A DNA stretch of 64,000 nt from Arthrobacter sunyaminii (GTDB lineage Bacteria > Actinomycetota > Actinomycetes > Actinomycetales > Micrococcaceae). Both the position numbers and the translations under genes were made by a program. The stretch is taken from positions 1,612,001 through 1,676,000 of the forward strand of contig NZ_CP076456.1 of assembly GCF_018866305.1 (NCBI RefSeq), written 5' to 3'. Shown piece by piece: positions 27,965-37,113 of the stretch; position 1 is the stretch's first letter; each line of letters opens with the position of its first letter. The notes under the pieces are model-generated. The model was not told where the DNA came from, did not search any database, and saw only the letters and a program-made list of their open reading frames with translations.

Positions 27965-28984
27965 GTGATTTCGCTACCCACCCTTTGGTTCATTGTGCTG
28001 GCCTTCCTCTGGACCGGCTATCTCTTCCTGGAGGGCTTCGATCTCGGCGTCGGCATGCTCATGAAGCTGATGGGCCGCAGTGAGAAGGACCGCCGGGTCA
28101 TGCTGAACACCATCGGACCTGTCTGGGACGGCAACGAGGTGTGGCTGATTACTGCCGGCGCCATGACGTTTGCCACCTTCCCGCTCTGGTACGCGGCGCT
28201 CTTCTCGGCGCTGTACATCCCGCTCGTGCTGGTCCTGCTGGGACTGATCTTCCGGGCGGTCTCCATCGAGTACCGCGGCAAGCACAACGACGACCGCTGG
28301 CGCAGCCGCTGGGACTGGGCCATGGCCCTGGGCTCCTTCGTCTCCGCCTTCGGTGTGGGCGCTGCCCTGGCACTGACCACCACCGGGCTGCCGCTGAATG
28401 AGAACGGCGACCGGGTGGGCGGAGCGTTCGCCTGGTTCAACGGCTATGCCGTCCTGGGCGGATTCGCCGTCGTTGCCTTCTGCCTGGTCCACGCCTGTGC
28501 CTTCCTGGCACTGAAGTCCCGCGGCGACATTGAAATGCGCGCCAGGCGCGCCGTCGTTCGCTGGCTGCCCCTGGGTGTTCTTCCGATGGCCGCCTGGGCG
28601 ATTGTGGTGCAGCAGCAGAACGGCAAGGCGCTGACCCTGATTCCGCTGGTCATCGCGGTGGCGGCCGTGGTGCTCGCCTGGGCCGCGGCGCGGCGCGGCA
28701 GGGAAGGCTGGAGCTTCATCTGGATCGGCCTGTTCCTGGTGGCGGGCGTGTTCACGATCTTCGCCTCGCTCTACCCGAACGTGCTGCCCTCCACCCTGAA
28801 CCCTGAGTGGAGCCTGACCGTGAACAACGCGTCCTCCTCCGATTACACGCTGACCGTTATCTCCTGGGTCTCCCTCTTCGGCCTGCCCCTGGTGGTGCTC
28901 TACCAGGGCTGGACCTACTGGGTCTTCCGCAAGCGCATCACCGCTGACTCCATCCCCGCTGCCCACTCGGTGACCGCTCAGTGA
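27965..28984 (+). CDS. cydB: Cytochrome bd oxidase subunit II (CydB)
   Basis: A 339-residue second subunit of the bd oxidase, needed for haem insertion and stability. The N-terminus LWFIVLAFLWTGYLFLEGFD is diagnostic, followed by GPVWDGNEVWLITAGAMTFA and about eight helices. The GTG start lies 18 bases after cydA. Its stop overlaps the GTG of cydDC (GTGA), so the exporter is translationally coupled to the oxidase. Confidence 0.96.
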   Translation: MISLPTLWFIVLAFLWTGYLFLEGFDLGVGMLMKLMGRSEKDRRVMLNTIGPVWDGNEVWLITAGAMTFATFPLWYAALFSALYIPLVLVLLGLIFRAVSIEYRGKHNDDRWRSRWDWAMALGSFVSAFGVGAALALTTTGLPLNENGDRVGGAFAWFNGYAVLGGFAVVAFCLVHACAFLALKSRGDIEMRARRAVVRWLPLGVLPMAAWAIVVQQQNGKALTLIPLVIAVAAVVLAWAAARRGREGWSFIWIGLFLVAGVFTIFASLYPNVLPSTLNPEWSLTVNNASSSDYTLTVISWVSLFGLPLVVLYQGWTYWVFRKRITADSIPAAHSVTAQ

Positions 28985-31900
28985 AACCGGTGCTTCCGGT
29001 CAGTGCCGCCAGCCGGCGGGCACTGTACCTGCTCGGCCTGCTGGCCGCCATTAAGGCGGCGGGCCTGGTGCTCCTCGCCACGGGTGTGGCTGCCGGAGTG
29101 GCCGGGCTTGCCGCCGGCGGTCCCGACTGGCGCTGGGTGTTCGCCAACGGCATCGCCGGAGCGGTGCTGCGCTCACTGGCGGTATGGGGCACCGAGACGG
29201 TATCCCAGCGCGCTGCGGCAGGAGTTAAAGAAGAGCTGCGTGCGTCCCTGACCAAGCGCGCGCTCGACGACGGCGGCAACGTTCCCGGCATGGGGTCCGG
29301 CGCGCTGAGCGTGCTGATCACCCGGGGACTGGACGGACTGGACAACTACTACGCCAAGTACCTGCCCGCCCTGGTGACCTGCGCCGTCGTACCCCTGCTG
29401 GTGGGCCTGCGCATCCTCTCCGCGGACTGGCTCAGCGCGGTGGTGGTGGTCCTGACCGTACCGCTGGTTCCGGTGTTCATGATCCTGATCGGCCTGCACA
29501 CCGGAGACAAGACCGCCGCCGCAGTGGATGCGCTCAACCGGCTCTCGGACAACATGCTGGAGCTGGCCAAGGGACTGCCCGTGCTCGTCGGCCTGGGGCG
29601 CGCGAAGGCCCAGACCAGGGCATTGCGCGATGTAGCCGAGAACTACCGCATCCGCACACTGGAAACCCTTCGAATCGCGTTCCTGTCCGCGCTGGCACTG
29701 GAACTGATTGCCACCATCTCGGTGGCACTGGTGGCCGTAGTGATCGGCGTACGCCTGGTCAACGGTTCCATGTCCCTGGAACTGGGCCTGCTCGCCCTGA
29801 TCCTGGCTCCGGAGTGTTATCAGCCGCTGCGTGACCTGGGCACGGCCCACCACGCCAGCGAAGACGGGCTGGAGGCACTCAAGCGCACCAACGCCGTGCT
29901 CGATGCCCCGGCCGCCGCTCCGCTCGTGCCGGTGGCTGCTACCGGCGCGGGTGCCGGCACGTCCTCCGGTCCGCAAACATTGTCCGGACCTCCGCTGTCT
30001 GTCGTTGGGCTGACCATCCGGTATGCCGGCCGGCCCCGGCCGGCGGTGTCCGGCCTCAGCTTCGAGGTGCCCGCCGGCAGCATCGCAGCCCTCACCGGAT
30101 CCAGCGGAAGCGGCAAGACATCCGTCCTGGAAACCCTCGCCGGACTGCGCCGCAACGGCGGCGACACCTCGCTGGAAGGTTCCGTAACCGGCGTCGACCG
30201 CGCCGGCATTGCCTGGATCCCGCAGCATCCGGTGCTGGTGGAAGACACCGCCGCGGAAGAGATCGCCCTCTACTCCGGCCTCGGACCGGGGGAGGAAGGG
30301 CGGCAGGCTGCGGCAAGCGCGCTCGCCGCTATCGGCGCACTGCACCTGCTGGAAACCCGCACCGCGGACCTGAGCCCCGGCGAGCAGCGCCGCGTGGCCG
30401 TTGCCCGCGCACTGGCCCGCGTTGCCTGCCAGCCGCAGGTGCGCGTGCTGCTGGCGGATGAACCCACGGCTCATCTGGACGCGGCCAGCGCCGCCGCGGT
30501 CATCGGTGCCCTGAAGAACCTGCGCGGAACCGTCACTGTCCTGCTGGTAGCCCACGACCGGGCAGCCGCGGCCATTGCCGACACACTGATTCCCGTGGAT
30601 ATCGGGTTGCCCGGTGAAACCGGCTTTGCCGCCGCACATCTGCCGGCTGCATCCCCGCAGGCAGCCGCCCCGGCCCTGCCGGCCGGCACAGCCCCGGGTT
30701 TCCCCGCTGACGGCGGTGCTGGGCCCGGCGCAGAACACACCGATGTGCGCTGGCAGGACGAGCTTGCGGAGACCGAATCCCATCCCGTGCATCAGCCGCT
30801 GTGGAAGAACCTGCTGGTGCTGCGGCCCTGGAGCCCCCAGTTCCTGCTGGCCCTGCTCCTGGGTACCGGGGCGACCCTCTTCGCGGTGTCCCTCACGTCG
30901 CTGTCCGGCTGGCTGATTGTCCGGGCCAACGAACAGCCGCCGATCATGCTGCTGCTCACCGCCATTGTTGGGGTGCGGTTCTTCGGCATCGGCCGCGCCG
31001 TGCTGCGCTACCTCGAGCGGCTGCGCCTGCACGACGCCGTCTTTCGCGCCACCAACGCCATCCGCATCCGTCTGTGGAACGGACTGCTGCAGCGGCCTGA
31101 GGGATGGCGGCGGCTGGCCCGCGGCGGAGGAGCGCTGGAACGGCTGGTGGGGGATGTCGATGAGCTGCGGGACATCGCACCGCGCGTTGTCTTTGCACCG
31201 CTGACCGGCTTCTTCACCGCCGTCGCCGCGTGTATCGCCACAGGTCTGCTGTTGCCCGAAGCGCTGGGCGTGCAGATCCTGGTGTGCGTGGTGGGCCTGG
31301 TGATTGCACCGCTTGTGGCCGTGGGTGCCGACGCCGCAGCCCGCGCCGCAACCGTGCGGCTGCAGTCGCGGTCCATGGCGGCCATGGCGCGGTTGCTTGA
31401 CGCAGCATCGGATCTGGAAGCCAACAGCAGCGCCGCACCGGTGTTTGCCCGCCAGCGCGAACTCGATGCACGGGCCTCGGCCGCAGTGCGCCGCAGCGCA
31501 TGGGCGCAGGGCCTGGCCAATGCGCTCACCGCCCTGGCCTGCTCGCTGGGGGCCCTCTACGTGCTGACCGTGGCCGGGAACATCCCGGCGACGGTGGCCG
31601 CCGTCGTCGTGCTGATGCAGCTGGCGCTGATCGAAGCCTTCGTGGCCGTCAACGGCTCCATTCAGCAGTTCTTCGCCTGGCGGACCCTGGGCGACAAGGT
31701 GCTGCCGGACCTGGGAACCGACACCGTGGAGCCGGACCCGGATTCCGCGGACGGAGCGCCGGTCCCCGCTGTGGACACCGTTGAGCTGCGCGGCATCAGC
31801 TACACCTATCCAGGTGAAGAGACCCCGGTGTTCGAGGACCTGGACCTGGACCTGCGCCGGGGCAGCTGGCTGGCCGTGACCGGTCCCTCCGGCAGCGGGA

Positions 31901-32442
31901 AGTCAACCCTGCTCGGTGTCCTGCTGGGCTTCCTCACCCCGCAGGAGGGATCTTTCCTCATCAACGGCCGGGCCGCTGCGACATTGCCGCCGGCTGCACG
32001 GCGGATGGCCTGGTGCCCGCAGGAAGCCCACTTGTTCGATTCCACCCTGCGCGGCAACCTGCTGCTGGCCCGCGACCGGCGGCTCGCACCCACGGAGGCG
32101 GAGATGGTTGCGGCCCTTCACGCCGTCGGCCTGGGTCCGTTCCTCGCCGGGCTTCCGGAGGGACTGGACACCCGTGTGGGCGGCGGAGGACACTTCCTGT
32201 CCGGCGGGCAGCGTCAGCGCCTTGCCGTGGCGCGCGCGCTGCTGACGGAAGCCGACGTCGTGCTCCTGGACGAGCCCACGGCCCACCTGGACGCGGAAGC
32301 GGGTGAGCAGCTGATGGCCGATTTGGCGGCGGGGCTGCGCGGCAAATCAGTGGTGGTAGTGACCCACAACCCTGCCGATGCCGCCTGGTGTCAGCGCCGA
32401 ATTGTGCTGGGACAGCCGGTATGTGCCGCGTCACACTCCTAG
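28981..32442 (+). CDS. cydDC: Fused thiol exporter CydDC
   Basis: A 1153-residue fusion of the two half-transporters CydD and CydC, which export cysteine and glutathione-type thiols (in actinobacteria perhaps other thiols) and are needed to assemble cytochrome bd. Each half has six membrane helices and an ABC domain. The first half has Walker A TGSSGSGKT near residue 372, LSPGEQRRVAVA, and LLADEPTAHLD. The second has TGPSGSGKS near residue 967, LSGGQRQRLAVARA, and LLDEPTAHLD. A Pro/Ala-rich linker of about 60 residues joins the halves. In Escherichia coli these are two separate proteins; a single polypeptide enforces a 1:1 ratio. Confidence 0.95.
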   Translation: MKPVLPVSAASRRALYLLGLLAAIKAAGLVLLATGVAAGVAGLAAGGPDWRWVFANGIAGAVLRSLAVWGTETVSQRAAAGVKEELRASLTKRALDDGGNVPGMGSGALSVLITRGLDGLDNYYAKYLPALVTCAVVPLLVGLRILSADWLSAVVVVLTVPLVPVFMILIGLHTGDKTAAAVDALNRLSDNMLELAKGLPVLVGLGRAKAQTRALRDVAENYRIRTLETLRIAFLSALALELIATISVALVAVVIGVRLVNGSMSLELGLLALILAPECYQPLRDLGTAHHASEDGLEALKRTNAVLDAPAAAPLVPVAATGAGAGTSSGPQTLSGPPLSVVGLTIRYAGRPRPAVSGLSFEVPAGSIAALTGSSGSGKTSVLETLAGLRRNGGDTSLEGSVTGVDRAGIAWIPQHPVLVEDTAAEEIALYSGLGPGEEGRQAAASALAAIGALHLLETRTADLSPGEQRRVAVARALARVACQPQVRVLLADEPTAHLDAASAAAVIGALKNLRGTVTVLLVAHDRAAAAIADTLIPVDIGLPGETGFAAAHLPAASPQAAAPALPAGTAPGFPADGGAGPGAEHTDVRWQDELAETESHPVHQPLWKNLLVLRPWSPQFLLALLLGTGATLFAVSLTSLSGWLIVRANEQPPIMLLLTAIVGVRFFGIGRAVLRYLERLRLHDAVFRATNAIRIRLWNGLLQRPEGWRRLARGGGALERLVGDVDELRDIAPRVVFAPLTGFFTAVAACIATGLLLPEALGVQILVCVVGLVIAPLVAVGADAAARAATVRLQSRSMAAMARLLDAASDLEANSSAAPVFARQRELDARASAAVRRSAWAQGLANALTALACSLGALYVLTVAGNIPATVAAVVVLMQLALIEAFVAVNGSIQQFFAWRTLGDKVLPDLGTDTVEPDPDSADGAPVPAVDTVELRGISYTYPGEETPVFEDLDLDLRRGSWLAVTGPSGSGKSTLLGVLLGFLTPQEGSFLINGRAAATLPPAARRMAWCPQEAHLFDSTLRGNLLLARDRRLAPTEAEMVAALHAVGLGPFLAGLPEGLDTRVGGGGHFLSGGQRQRLAVARALLTEADVVLLDEPTAHLDAEAGEQLMADLAAGLRGKSVVVVTHNPADAAWCQRRIVLGQPVCAASHS

Positions 32443-32476
32443 GAAGTCCCCGGCGCACGTGTCATAGGGTGGAAAA

Positions 32477-33472
32477 ATGAGCATTTCAACACCTCCGGAA
32501 ATCCCCGGCCCCGTTACGGGCCTGCGCTGGCGTGCCATCACGGCCGAAGACGTTGATGCCTGGCTGGAGCTGGTCCGGCGCATCGCTGCAGCGGACAAGC
32601 CGGGATATGTCCAACAGCGTGCGGACCTCGAACACGTTTTGGCGGCCAGTGCGGACAACCCGGCCCGGGACACCCTGCTGGGACTTGACCGCAACGGCGT
32701 CCCGCGGGCTTACGGATACCTGGTCCGGACCGAAGGGTCGGACAAAATCCACGGTGCCGGGGGAGTGGACCCGCAGTGGCGCAGGCGCGGCGTCGGCACT
32801 GCCCTGCTGCGCTGGCAGCAGCAGCGTGCCCGTGAACGGCTCCTGGAAACCGGACATGAAAAGGGTCTGCTGCGTTTTATGGCAGAGGAGGACAACGCCT
32901 CGCATGTAGCTCTGTTCCATGCCGCCAATGCGTCAGTGGTGCGCTACTTTACGGAGATGAGCCGACCGCTCGACGCGGATATCCCGGACACCAAGCTGCC
33001 GGACGGCCTGGAATATGTGACCTTCAACGAGGATATTTCCGAAGCACTGCGCGTTGCGCACAATGAAGTGTTCCAGGATCACTGGGGCAGTGAGGAGCGG
33101 GATCCCGAGCGCTGGCAGCACAACGTGGAACACCCGCATTTCCGTGCGGACTGGACCTTTGTGGTCATGGATACTGCCGCCGGGGAAATTGCCGGCTACA
33201 ACATCGCCTCCTTTGATCCGGAGGGCGAAAAGCTCAACGGCTACAGCGAGGGCTACACCGAGCTGCTGGGTGTGCGCCGCAGCTACCGGGGCCTGGGACT
33301 GGCGCCGGCCATGCTGGGCGAAGCGATGCGCCGGTACAAGGCGTCGGGCATGGAGCGTGCCGGCCTGGGCGTGGACACGGAAAATCCGTCCGGTGCCCTG
33401 GGGCTTTACGAAAGCCTGGGCTATACGCCCACCTTCCGCGAGGTGTTCTTTGACCTGCACGTGCTTCCCTAG
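32477..33472 (+). CDS. Tandem GNAT N-acetyltransferase
   Basis: A 331-residue protein with two GNAT folds. The N-terminal domain has the acetyl-CoA loop DPQWRRRGVGTALLRWQQQ, and the C-terminal one has RRSYRGLGLAPAMLGEAMRR followed by NPSGALGLYESLGY. The tandem layout resembles mycothiol synthase MshD, but the overall match is not strong enough to assign that reaction; many uncharacterised actinobacterial GNATs share it. It starts 34 bases after cydDC and may be read from the same transcript. The stop overlaps the converging gene by four bases. Confidence 0.8.
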   Translation: MSISTPPEIPGPVTGLRWRAITAEDVDAWLELVRRIAAADKPGYVQQRADLEHVLAASADNPARDTLLGLDRNGVPRAYGYLVRTEGSDKIHGAGGVDPQWRRRGVGTALLRWQQQRARERLLETGHEKGLLRFMAEEDNASHVALFHAANASVVRYFTEMSRPLDADIPDTKLPDGLEYVTFNEDISEALRVAHNEVFQDHWGSEERDPERWQHNVEHPHFRADWTFVVMDTAAGEIAGYNIASFDPEGEKLNGYSEGYTELLGVRRSYRGLGLAPAMLGEAMRRYKASGMERAGLGVDTENPSGALGLYESLGYTPTFREVFFDLHVLP

Positions 33473-34029
33473 GACGCAACAATACCTGCGGCCCACCCGG
33501 GTGCCGTCCCGCCCTGCGGGGGACTGATGCCGGCGGCGTCCAATCCTGCTTCCTGCAGCAGCCAGGAAGTGAGGGAGTTGGAGTTCCACATATCCGTGGA
33601 ACCGTTGATCCGGCGCCCCCAGATATGGGACGGCACAGCCGCAGCACGCGCCAGCAGTCCGGCCGCTGCGGCATCGGTGAGCGGAAAGACCACCGGGCTC
33701 GCCACAGCGTACTGCCGGTCGGGGAGTACTCCCTGGGGCCAGCAGCGGACCTCGTAGCGAAACAGCCGGAAGCGTCCCAAAAAGCGCAGACCCACCGGCC
33801 CGCTGGCCACTACGCCCCGTGACGGATTGCGCTGCCCCCAGGCCGGAGCCATCTCGATGACCCACTCCCCGGTGGTTCGAACCACTATGAGGGCGCTGTG
33901 AAACAAGGGCTGCTCGGGCCGGTGCTCCATGAGAGCGTGGAAGCGTTCCCACCACCTGCTGGTATGGACGACGACGTGCCCGCCGGCGCCAACCGGCAGC
34001 CACCACAGCTGAACCGCGGCGTCGTTCAT
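33469..34029 (-). CDS. Conserved hypothetical protein, 186 residues
   Basis: I do not recognise a named family. The sequence has a VVVHTSRWWERFHALMEHR start, an FHSALIVVRTTGEWVIEMAP strand region, and an SHIWGRRINGSTDMWNSNSL block ahead of a helical tail. The Trp and Asn content in the last block looks conserved and could form an active or binding site, but no catalytic class is evident. No signal peptide. It follows dtxR by only two bases, so it is probably co-transcribed with that regulator. Confidence 0.6.
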   Translation of the reverse strand: MNDAAVQLWWLPVGAGGHVVVHTSRWWERFHALMEHRPEQPLFHSALIVVRTTGEWVIEMAPAWGQRNPSRGVVASGPVGLRFLGRFRLFRYEVRCWPQGVLPDRQYAVASPVVFPLTDAAAAGLLARAAAVPSHIWGRRINGSTDMWNSNSLTSWLLQEAGLDAAGISPPQGGTAPGWAAGIVAS

Positions 34030-34031
34030 CC

Positions 34032-34736
34032 CTAAGCCTCGGGGGCAGTCCCGGGCGGCTCTGTGCCGGGTGCCCGCAGCACCCAGATGGACTGGGCAGC
34101 GGGAAGGCCCAGTTCCAGCTGTTCCCCGCCCACTGTCACCGTCAGGGTTCCGGCGTAGGCCTGGCGCGAGAGCACGCGGACCTGCACGTCCAAATGCAGT
34201 CCCAGCCCGGCCAGATACCGCAGCAGCTCCGGGTCGTTGTCCGAAACCCGGGCGATGGTTACCACGCTCCCGGGCTCGCAGCTGCTGAGCCGGACGGCGG
34301 CCAGCGGCGGAAAGCTGCCGTCCCGCGTTGGAATGGGATCTCCGTGTGGATCACGGACGGGGTAACCAAGCCTCCGGTCCAGGGCATTCACCATCTTGTC
34401 GGAGACCGCGTGTTCCAAATGCTCGGCTTCGTCGTGGACCTCGTCCCAGCCGTAGTTCAGGTATTCCACGAGGAACGTCTCGATCAGCCGGTGCCGGCGC
34501 ACCATCGCAACCGCTTCGCGGGTTCCCGCCTCCGTCAGGGCGATGGATCCGTAGCGTGCGTGGGTCAGCAATCCCTGGGCCGTCAGCTTTTTCACGGCTT
34601 CGGAGACCGACGACGGCGAATTTCCCACATGCGCCGACAGTGCGGAAATCGTTACCGGTTCGTCGGTCCATTCCTGAGCGGTCCAGATGACCTTGAGATA
34701 GTCCTCGGATGCGGCTGAAAGCGAATTGGTACCCAC
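34032..34736 (-). CDS. DtxR/MntR family metal-dependent regulator
   Basis: A 234-residue metal-sensing repressor. The winged helix is SEDYLKVIWTAQEWTDEPVT followed by SPSSVSEAVKKLTAQGLL. The dimerisation and metal-binding domain contains RRHRLIETFLVEYLNYGWDE, then HDEAEHLEHAVSD with the metal-ligand histidines. An SH3/FeoA-like C-terminal domain ends the protein. This long three-domain form fits IdeR/DtxR or MntR; Fe2+ versus Mn2+ specificity cannot be decided. GTG start with AAGG upstream. The regulon is not visible in the window. Confidence 0.88.
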   Translation of the reverse strand: MGTNSLSAASEDYLKVIWTAQEWTDEPVTISALSAHVGNSPSSVSEAVKKLTAQGLLTHARYGSIALTEAGTREAVAMVRRHRLIETFLVEYLNYGWDEVHDEAEHLEHAVSDKMVNALDRRLGYPVRDPHGDPIPTRDGSFPPLAAVRLSSCEPGSVVTIARVSDNDPELLRYLAGLGLHLDVQVRVLSRQAYAGTLTVTVGGEQLELGLPAAQSIWVLRAPGTEPPGTAPEA

Positions 34737-34841
34737 CCCTTTACCTTACGTGTTGCGGTCCGGATCGGCGGGCGGCACCTGCCGCGGGTCAGTCTTCACG
34801 CGTACCCGGTGCACCGTTCACTCCGCGCCGGGGTTCCCGGC

Positions 34842-35873
34842 TCACAATTCCTTCATATCCAAGGCGAAGCGGAACCGGACGTCATTGAGTTCGAGTCTGG
34901 CGAGGGCAGTGTTGACGTCCCGTGCCGGCAGTACTTCCACATCTGCGGTGATTCCATGGCGGCTGCAGAAATCGAGCATGGCCTGTGTCCCGGCGATCCC
35001 GCCGCTGCCGGCAGAGGCAATACTCTTTCTGCCGATGAGCAACGCCAATGGATCGAACTCCATGGATCCGAGCGCGCCGAGTGCGCAGAGCGTTCCGTCA
35101 AGGCCGAGGGCGCGAAGATAAGGGGTGAGGTCGTGAGGAGCGGAGGCCGTGTCAAGAATGAGGTCAAAGCGGTTTGACTGGGCCTGCATAGCGGCTGGAT
35201 CTTTCGATACGACAACCTCATCGGCCCCCAGTTGTTTGGCGCCGGAGGCTTTTTCCCGGGATGTGGTGAACAGGACGACGTGGGCGCCGAGTGCGTGGGC
35301 GAACTTCACGGCGAGGTGCCCCAGGCCTCCGAGGCCAACGATTCCTACGGTCATGCCTGGTCCTGCGTTCCAGCGGACAAGGGGCTCCCATACCGTGATC
35401 CCGGCGCACATGAGCGGGGCGACTCCAGCGGGGTCGAGGTTTTCGGGGAGCGGATAGACGAACTTTTCAGTGGCAATGTATTCGCGAGCGAATCCGCCCT
35501 GGGTTGTGGACCCGTCAATCCGATCGGTGCCGCCGTACGTCAGAGTGGGGAATTGCTCGCAGTAGTTCTCCTGGCCGGCGGTGCACATGGTGCAACTGCC
35601 GCATGAATCCACGATATTGCCGACTGCAACTGAATCCCCAAGACGGAACCTGGTAACGTCCGGTCCTGTTTCCGTGACAGTGCCGACGAATTCGTGGCCT
35701 GCCACCAGTGGCTTGTTTCCGGGGCGGTGTATCTCGTTGAGGTCGGAGTGACAGACCCCGCAGAAGGTCACATCGATGGCGACGTCGTTGCTGCGGAGGT
35801 CCCGCCGTTGAATGGTCTCGACTGCCAGGGGCTGGTTGGCTGCAGTAGCGGTGAGTGCCGTGGTTTTCCGCAT
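34842..35873 (-). CDS. Zinc-dependent alcohol dehydrogenase (CAD/YahK-like)
   Basis: A 343-residue NAD(P)-dependent medium-chain dehydrogenase. Catalytic zinc ligands are in CGVCHSD and GHE; the structural zinc cysteines are CGSCTMCTAGQENYC; the Rossmann motif is GLGGLGHLAVKFAHALGA. It resembles cinnamyl-alcohol-type aldehyde reductases, which reduce a range of aldehydes. I chose the ATG at 35873, which gives the family-like N-terminus; the frame is open further up to 35924. It is divergent from a TetR gene with two similar operator-like repeats between, so TetR control is likely. Confidence 0.9.
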   Translation of the reverse strand: MRKTTALTATAANQPLAVETIQRRDLRSNDVAIDVTFCGVCHSDLNEIHRPGNKPLVAGHEFVGTVTETGPDVTRFRLGDSVAVGNIVDSCGSCTMCTAGQENYCEQFPTLTYGGTDRIDGSTTQGGFAREYIATEKFVYPLPENLDPAGVAPLMCAGITVWEPLVRWNAGPGMTVGIVGLGGLGHLAVKFAHALGAHVVLFTTSREKASGAKQLGADEVVVSKDPAAMQAQSNRFDLILDTASAPHDLTPYLRALGLDGTLCALGALGSMEFDPLALLIGRKSIASAGSGGIAGTQAMLDFCSRHGITADVEVLPARDVNTALARLELNDVRFRFALDMKEL

Positions 35874-35919
35874 GGGAATCTTCTTTCCGGTGGGAACTGC
35901 TGTTGGCGGGCGTCTCAAA

Positions 35920-35935
35920 AACAAACTGGTTAGTT
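35920..35935. promoter_or_regulatory. Putative TetR operator copy 1
   Basis: AACAAACTGGTTAGTT, one of two near-identical 16-base sequences placed in opposite orientation in the adh/tetR gap. The centre is close to the palindrome AACTAGTT. It is 47 bases from the adh start. Confidence 0.6.
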
Positions 35936-35975
35936 ACTTGATTCGGCGACACTACGCCGTGTGCGGAAAAAAGAC

Positions 35976-35991
35976 AACCAACTAGTTTGTT
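35976..35991. promoter_or_regulatory. Putative TetR operator copy 2
   Basis: AACCAACTAGTTTGTT. Its reverse complement differs from copy 1 at only two positions, and it holds a perfect AACTAGTT palindrome. It ends 11 bases before the tetR start, as expected for autorepression. Confidence 0.6.
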
Positions 35992-36002
35992 AGGGTGGAT
36001 GG

Positions 36003-36614
36003 ATGAAGCCAGGAGACGCTACCCGCGAACGCCTACTTGCTGCCGCAAGCGAGGAGTTCGCGGCATACGGGATTGCCGGCGCCCGGGTGGACAGGATCGC
36101 GGCCAACGCTCAGGCGAACAAGGCCCAGCTCTACGCGTTCTACGGCAGCAAGGAGGCCTTGTTTGAAAGAGTCTTCAGTACAGCCCTTGACGGCATCGTC
36201 AATGCCGTTCCGATAGACGGAAAAGATCTTCCGGGATATGCGGTGCGGCTTTACAACGAATATCTCGAGCACCCCGAACTGGTCCGCTTGGCGACCTGGG
36301 CCCGCCTGGAGCGGCGTCCGGCCGGGCACCTGACTGCCGACGCTGACCGGCTCGATTCGGACAAGCTCGCCAATATCGCAGACGCCCAGAACGCCGGCTA
36401 TATCGACAAGTACTTCACCCCGTTCGAGGTGCTGACTACGGTTATCGCAATCTCAATGACCTGGTCTCCTGCCAGCACAACGTTCACTGCGACGTCGGCC
36501 GACGCACCCGCCGAACATCAACGCCGACGCGACGTATTAACCAGAATCGTCCACAGAACCTTCGCGCCGGCAAACGTAGCTGGAGCCGGCCGGGGCGGAT
36601 CAGCGGTGCGCTAG
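36003..36614 (+). CDS. TetR family transcriptional regulator
   Basis: A 203-residue one-component regulator. The N-terminal helix-turn-helix is ATRERLLAAASEEFAAYG followed by RVDRIAANAQANKAQLYAFY. The C-terminal ligand domain (about residues 60-180) is helical and specific to this protein; the inducer is unknown. It is divergent from the alcohol dehydrogenase across a 129-base gap with two inverted copies of a 16-base operator-like sequence. A simple local switch that senses an aldehyde or alcohol is the likely role (inference). Weak ribosome site. Confidence 0.9.
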   Translation: MKPGDATRERLLAAASEEFAAYGIAGARVDRIAANAQANKAQLYAFYGSKEALFERVFSTALDGIVNAVPIDGKDLPGYAVRLYNEYLEHPELVRLATWARLERRPAGHLTADADRLDSDKLANIADAQNAGYIDKYFTPFEVLTTVIAISMTWSPASTTFTATSADAPAEHQRRRDVLTRIVHRTFAPANVAGAGRGGSAVR

Positions 36615-36618
36615 AGCG

Positions 36619-37104
36619 CTACAACCGTTTCGATCTGCGCTTTCGGTCCAGCCGTTCATGCACCTGCCAGAATTCCTCCATGGGCAGAGGGCGGCCCTGG
36701 AGCAGATGTTCGAGGTAGAACAGATGTGTCTGCCAACCGGAAAGATAGCCGGGGGCCTCGTCTTCGAGCCCCTCATGAATTAAGTCCAGTTGTGTGGCAC
36801 CGCCCTCCGGTGCCAACTCGATGCGCAGTTGCGACAGGGGTTCATCGGGGAACTCCCAGGTCAAGGCCAGCCATGCCTCCGGCCCGCAGCCCAGAATCTC
36901 GCTGGTGCAGGAATAGTCCTCGGCGTGCCGGATGGTTACCACGGCTCCAACAGTCATTTCTCCGGTGGTCACGGTTCCTATCCAGTGCGGAAGCGCGTCC
37001 GGAGAAGTCAGTCCCCACCAAACGCGGTCCGAGGCTGCCGGCAGGGACCAACACACGGAGACGCGCCCGGCCACGGCATCGATCGATCGGCTGGTCAGAG
37101 GCAT
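36619..37104 (-). CDS. SRPBCC (AHSA1-like) domain protein
   Basis: A 161-residue START-like lipid or ligand-binding fold. It has the family outline SRSIDAVAGRVSVCWSLP, VWWGLTSPDALPHWIG, LALTWEFPDEPLSQLRIELA, and a final helix with GWQTHLFYLEHLLQG. Such proteins bind hydrophobic ligands or resemble the activator of Hsp90 ATPase; the ligand is unknown. It converges with the TetR gene, leaving four bases between stops. Confidence 0.85.
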   Translation of the reverse strand: MPLTSRSIDAVAGRVSVCWSLPAASDRVWWGLTSPDALPHWIGTVTTGEMTVGAVVTIRHAEDYSCTSEILGCGPEAWLALTWEFPDEPLSQLRIELAPEGGATQLDLIHEGLEDEAPGYLSGWQTHLFYLEHLLQGRPLPMEEFWQVHERLDRKRRSKRL

Positions 37105-37113
37105 GGCCGGAGC

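Noticed and set aside
29173..31032. A 619-codon open frame on the minus strand
   Set aside because: Shadow of cydDC, rich in His/Gln/Gly as expected for antisense GC-rich DNA.
32477..33472. Mycothiol synthase MshD
   Set aside because: The tandem GNAT layout fits, but the residues are not close enough and the neighbours give no mycothiol context.
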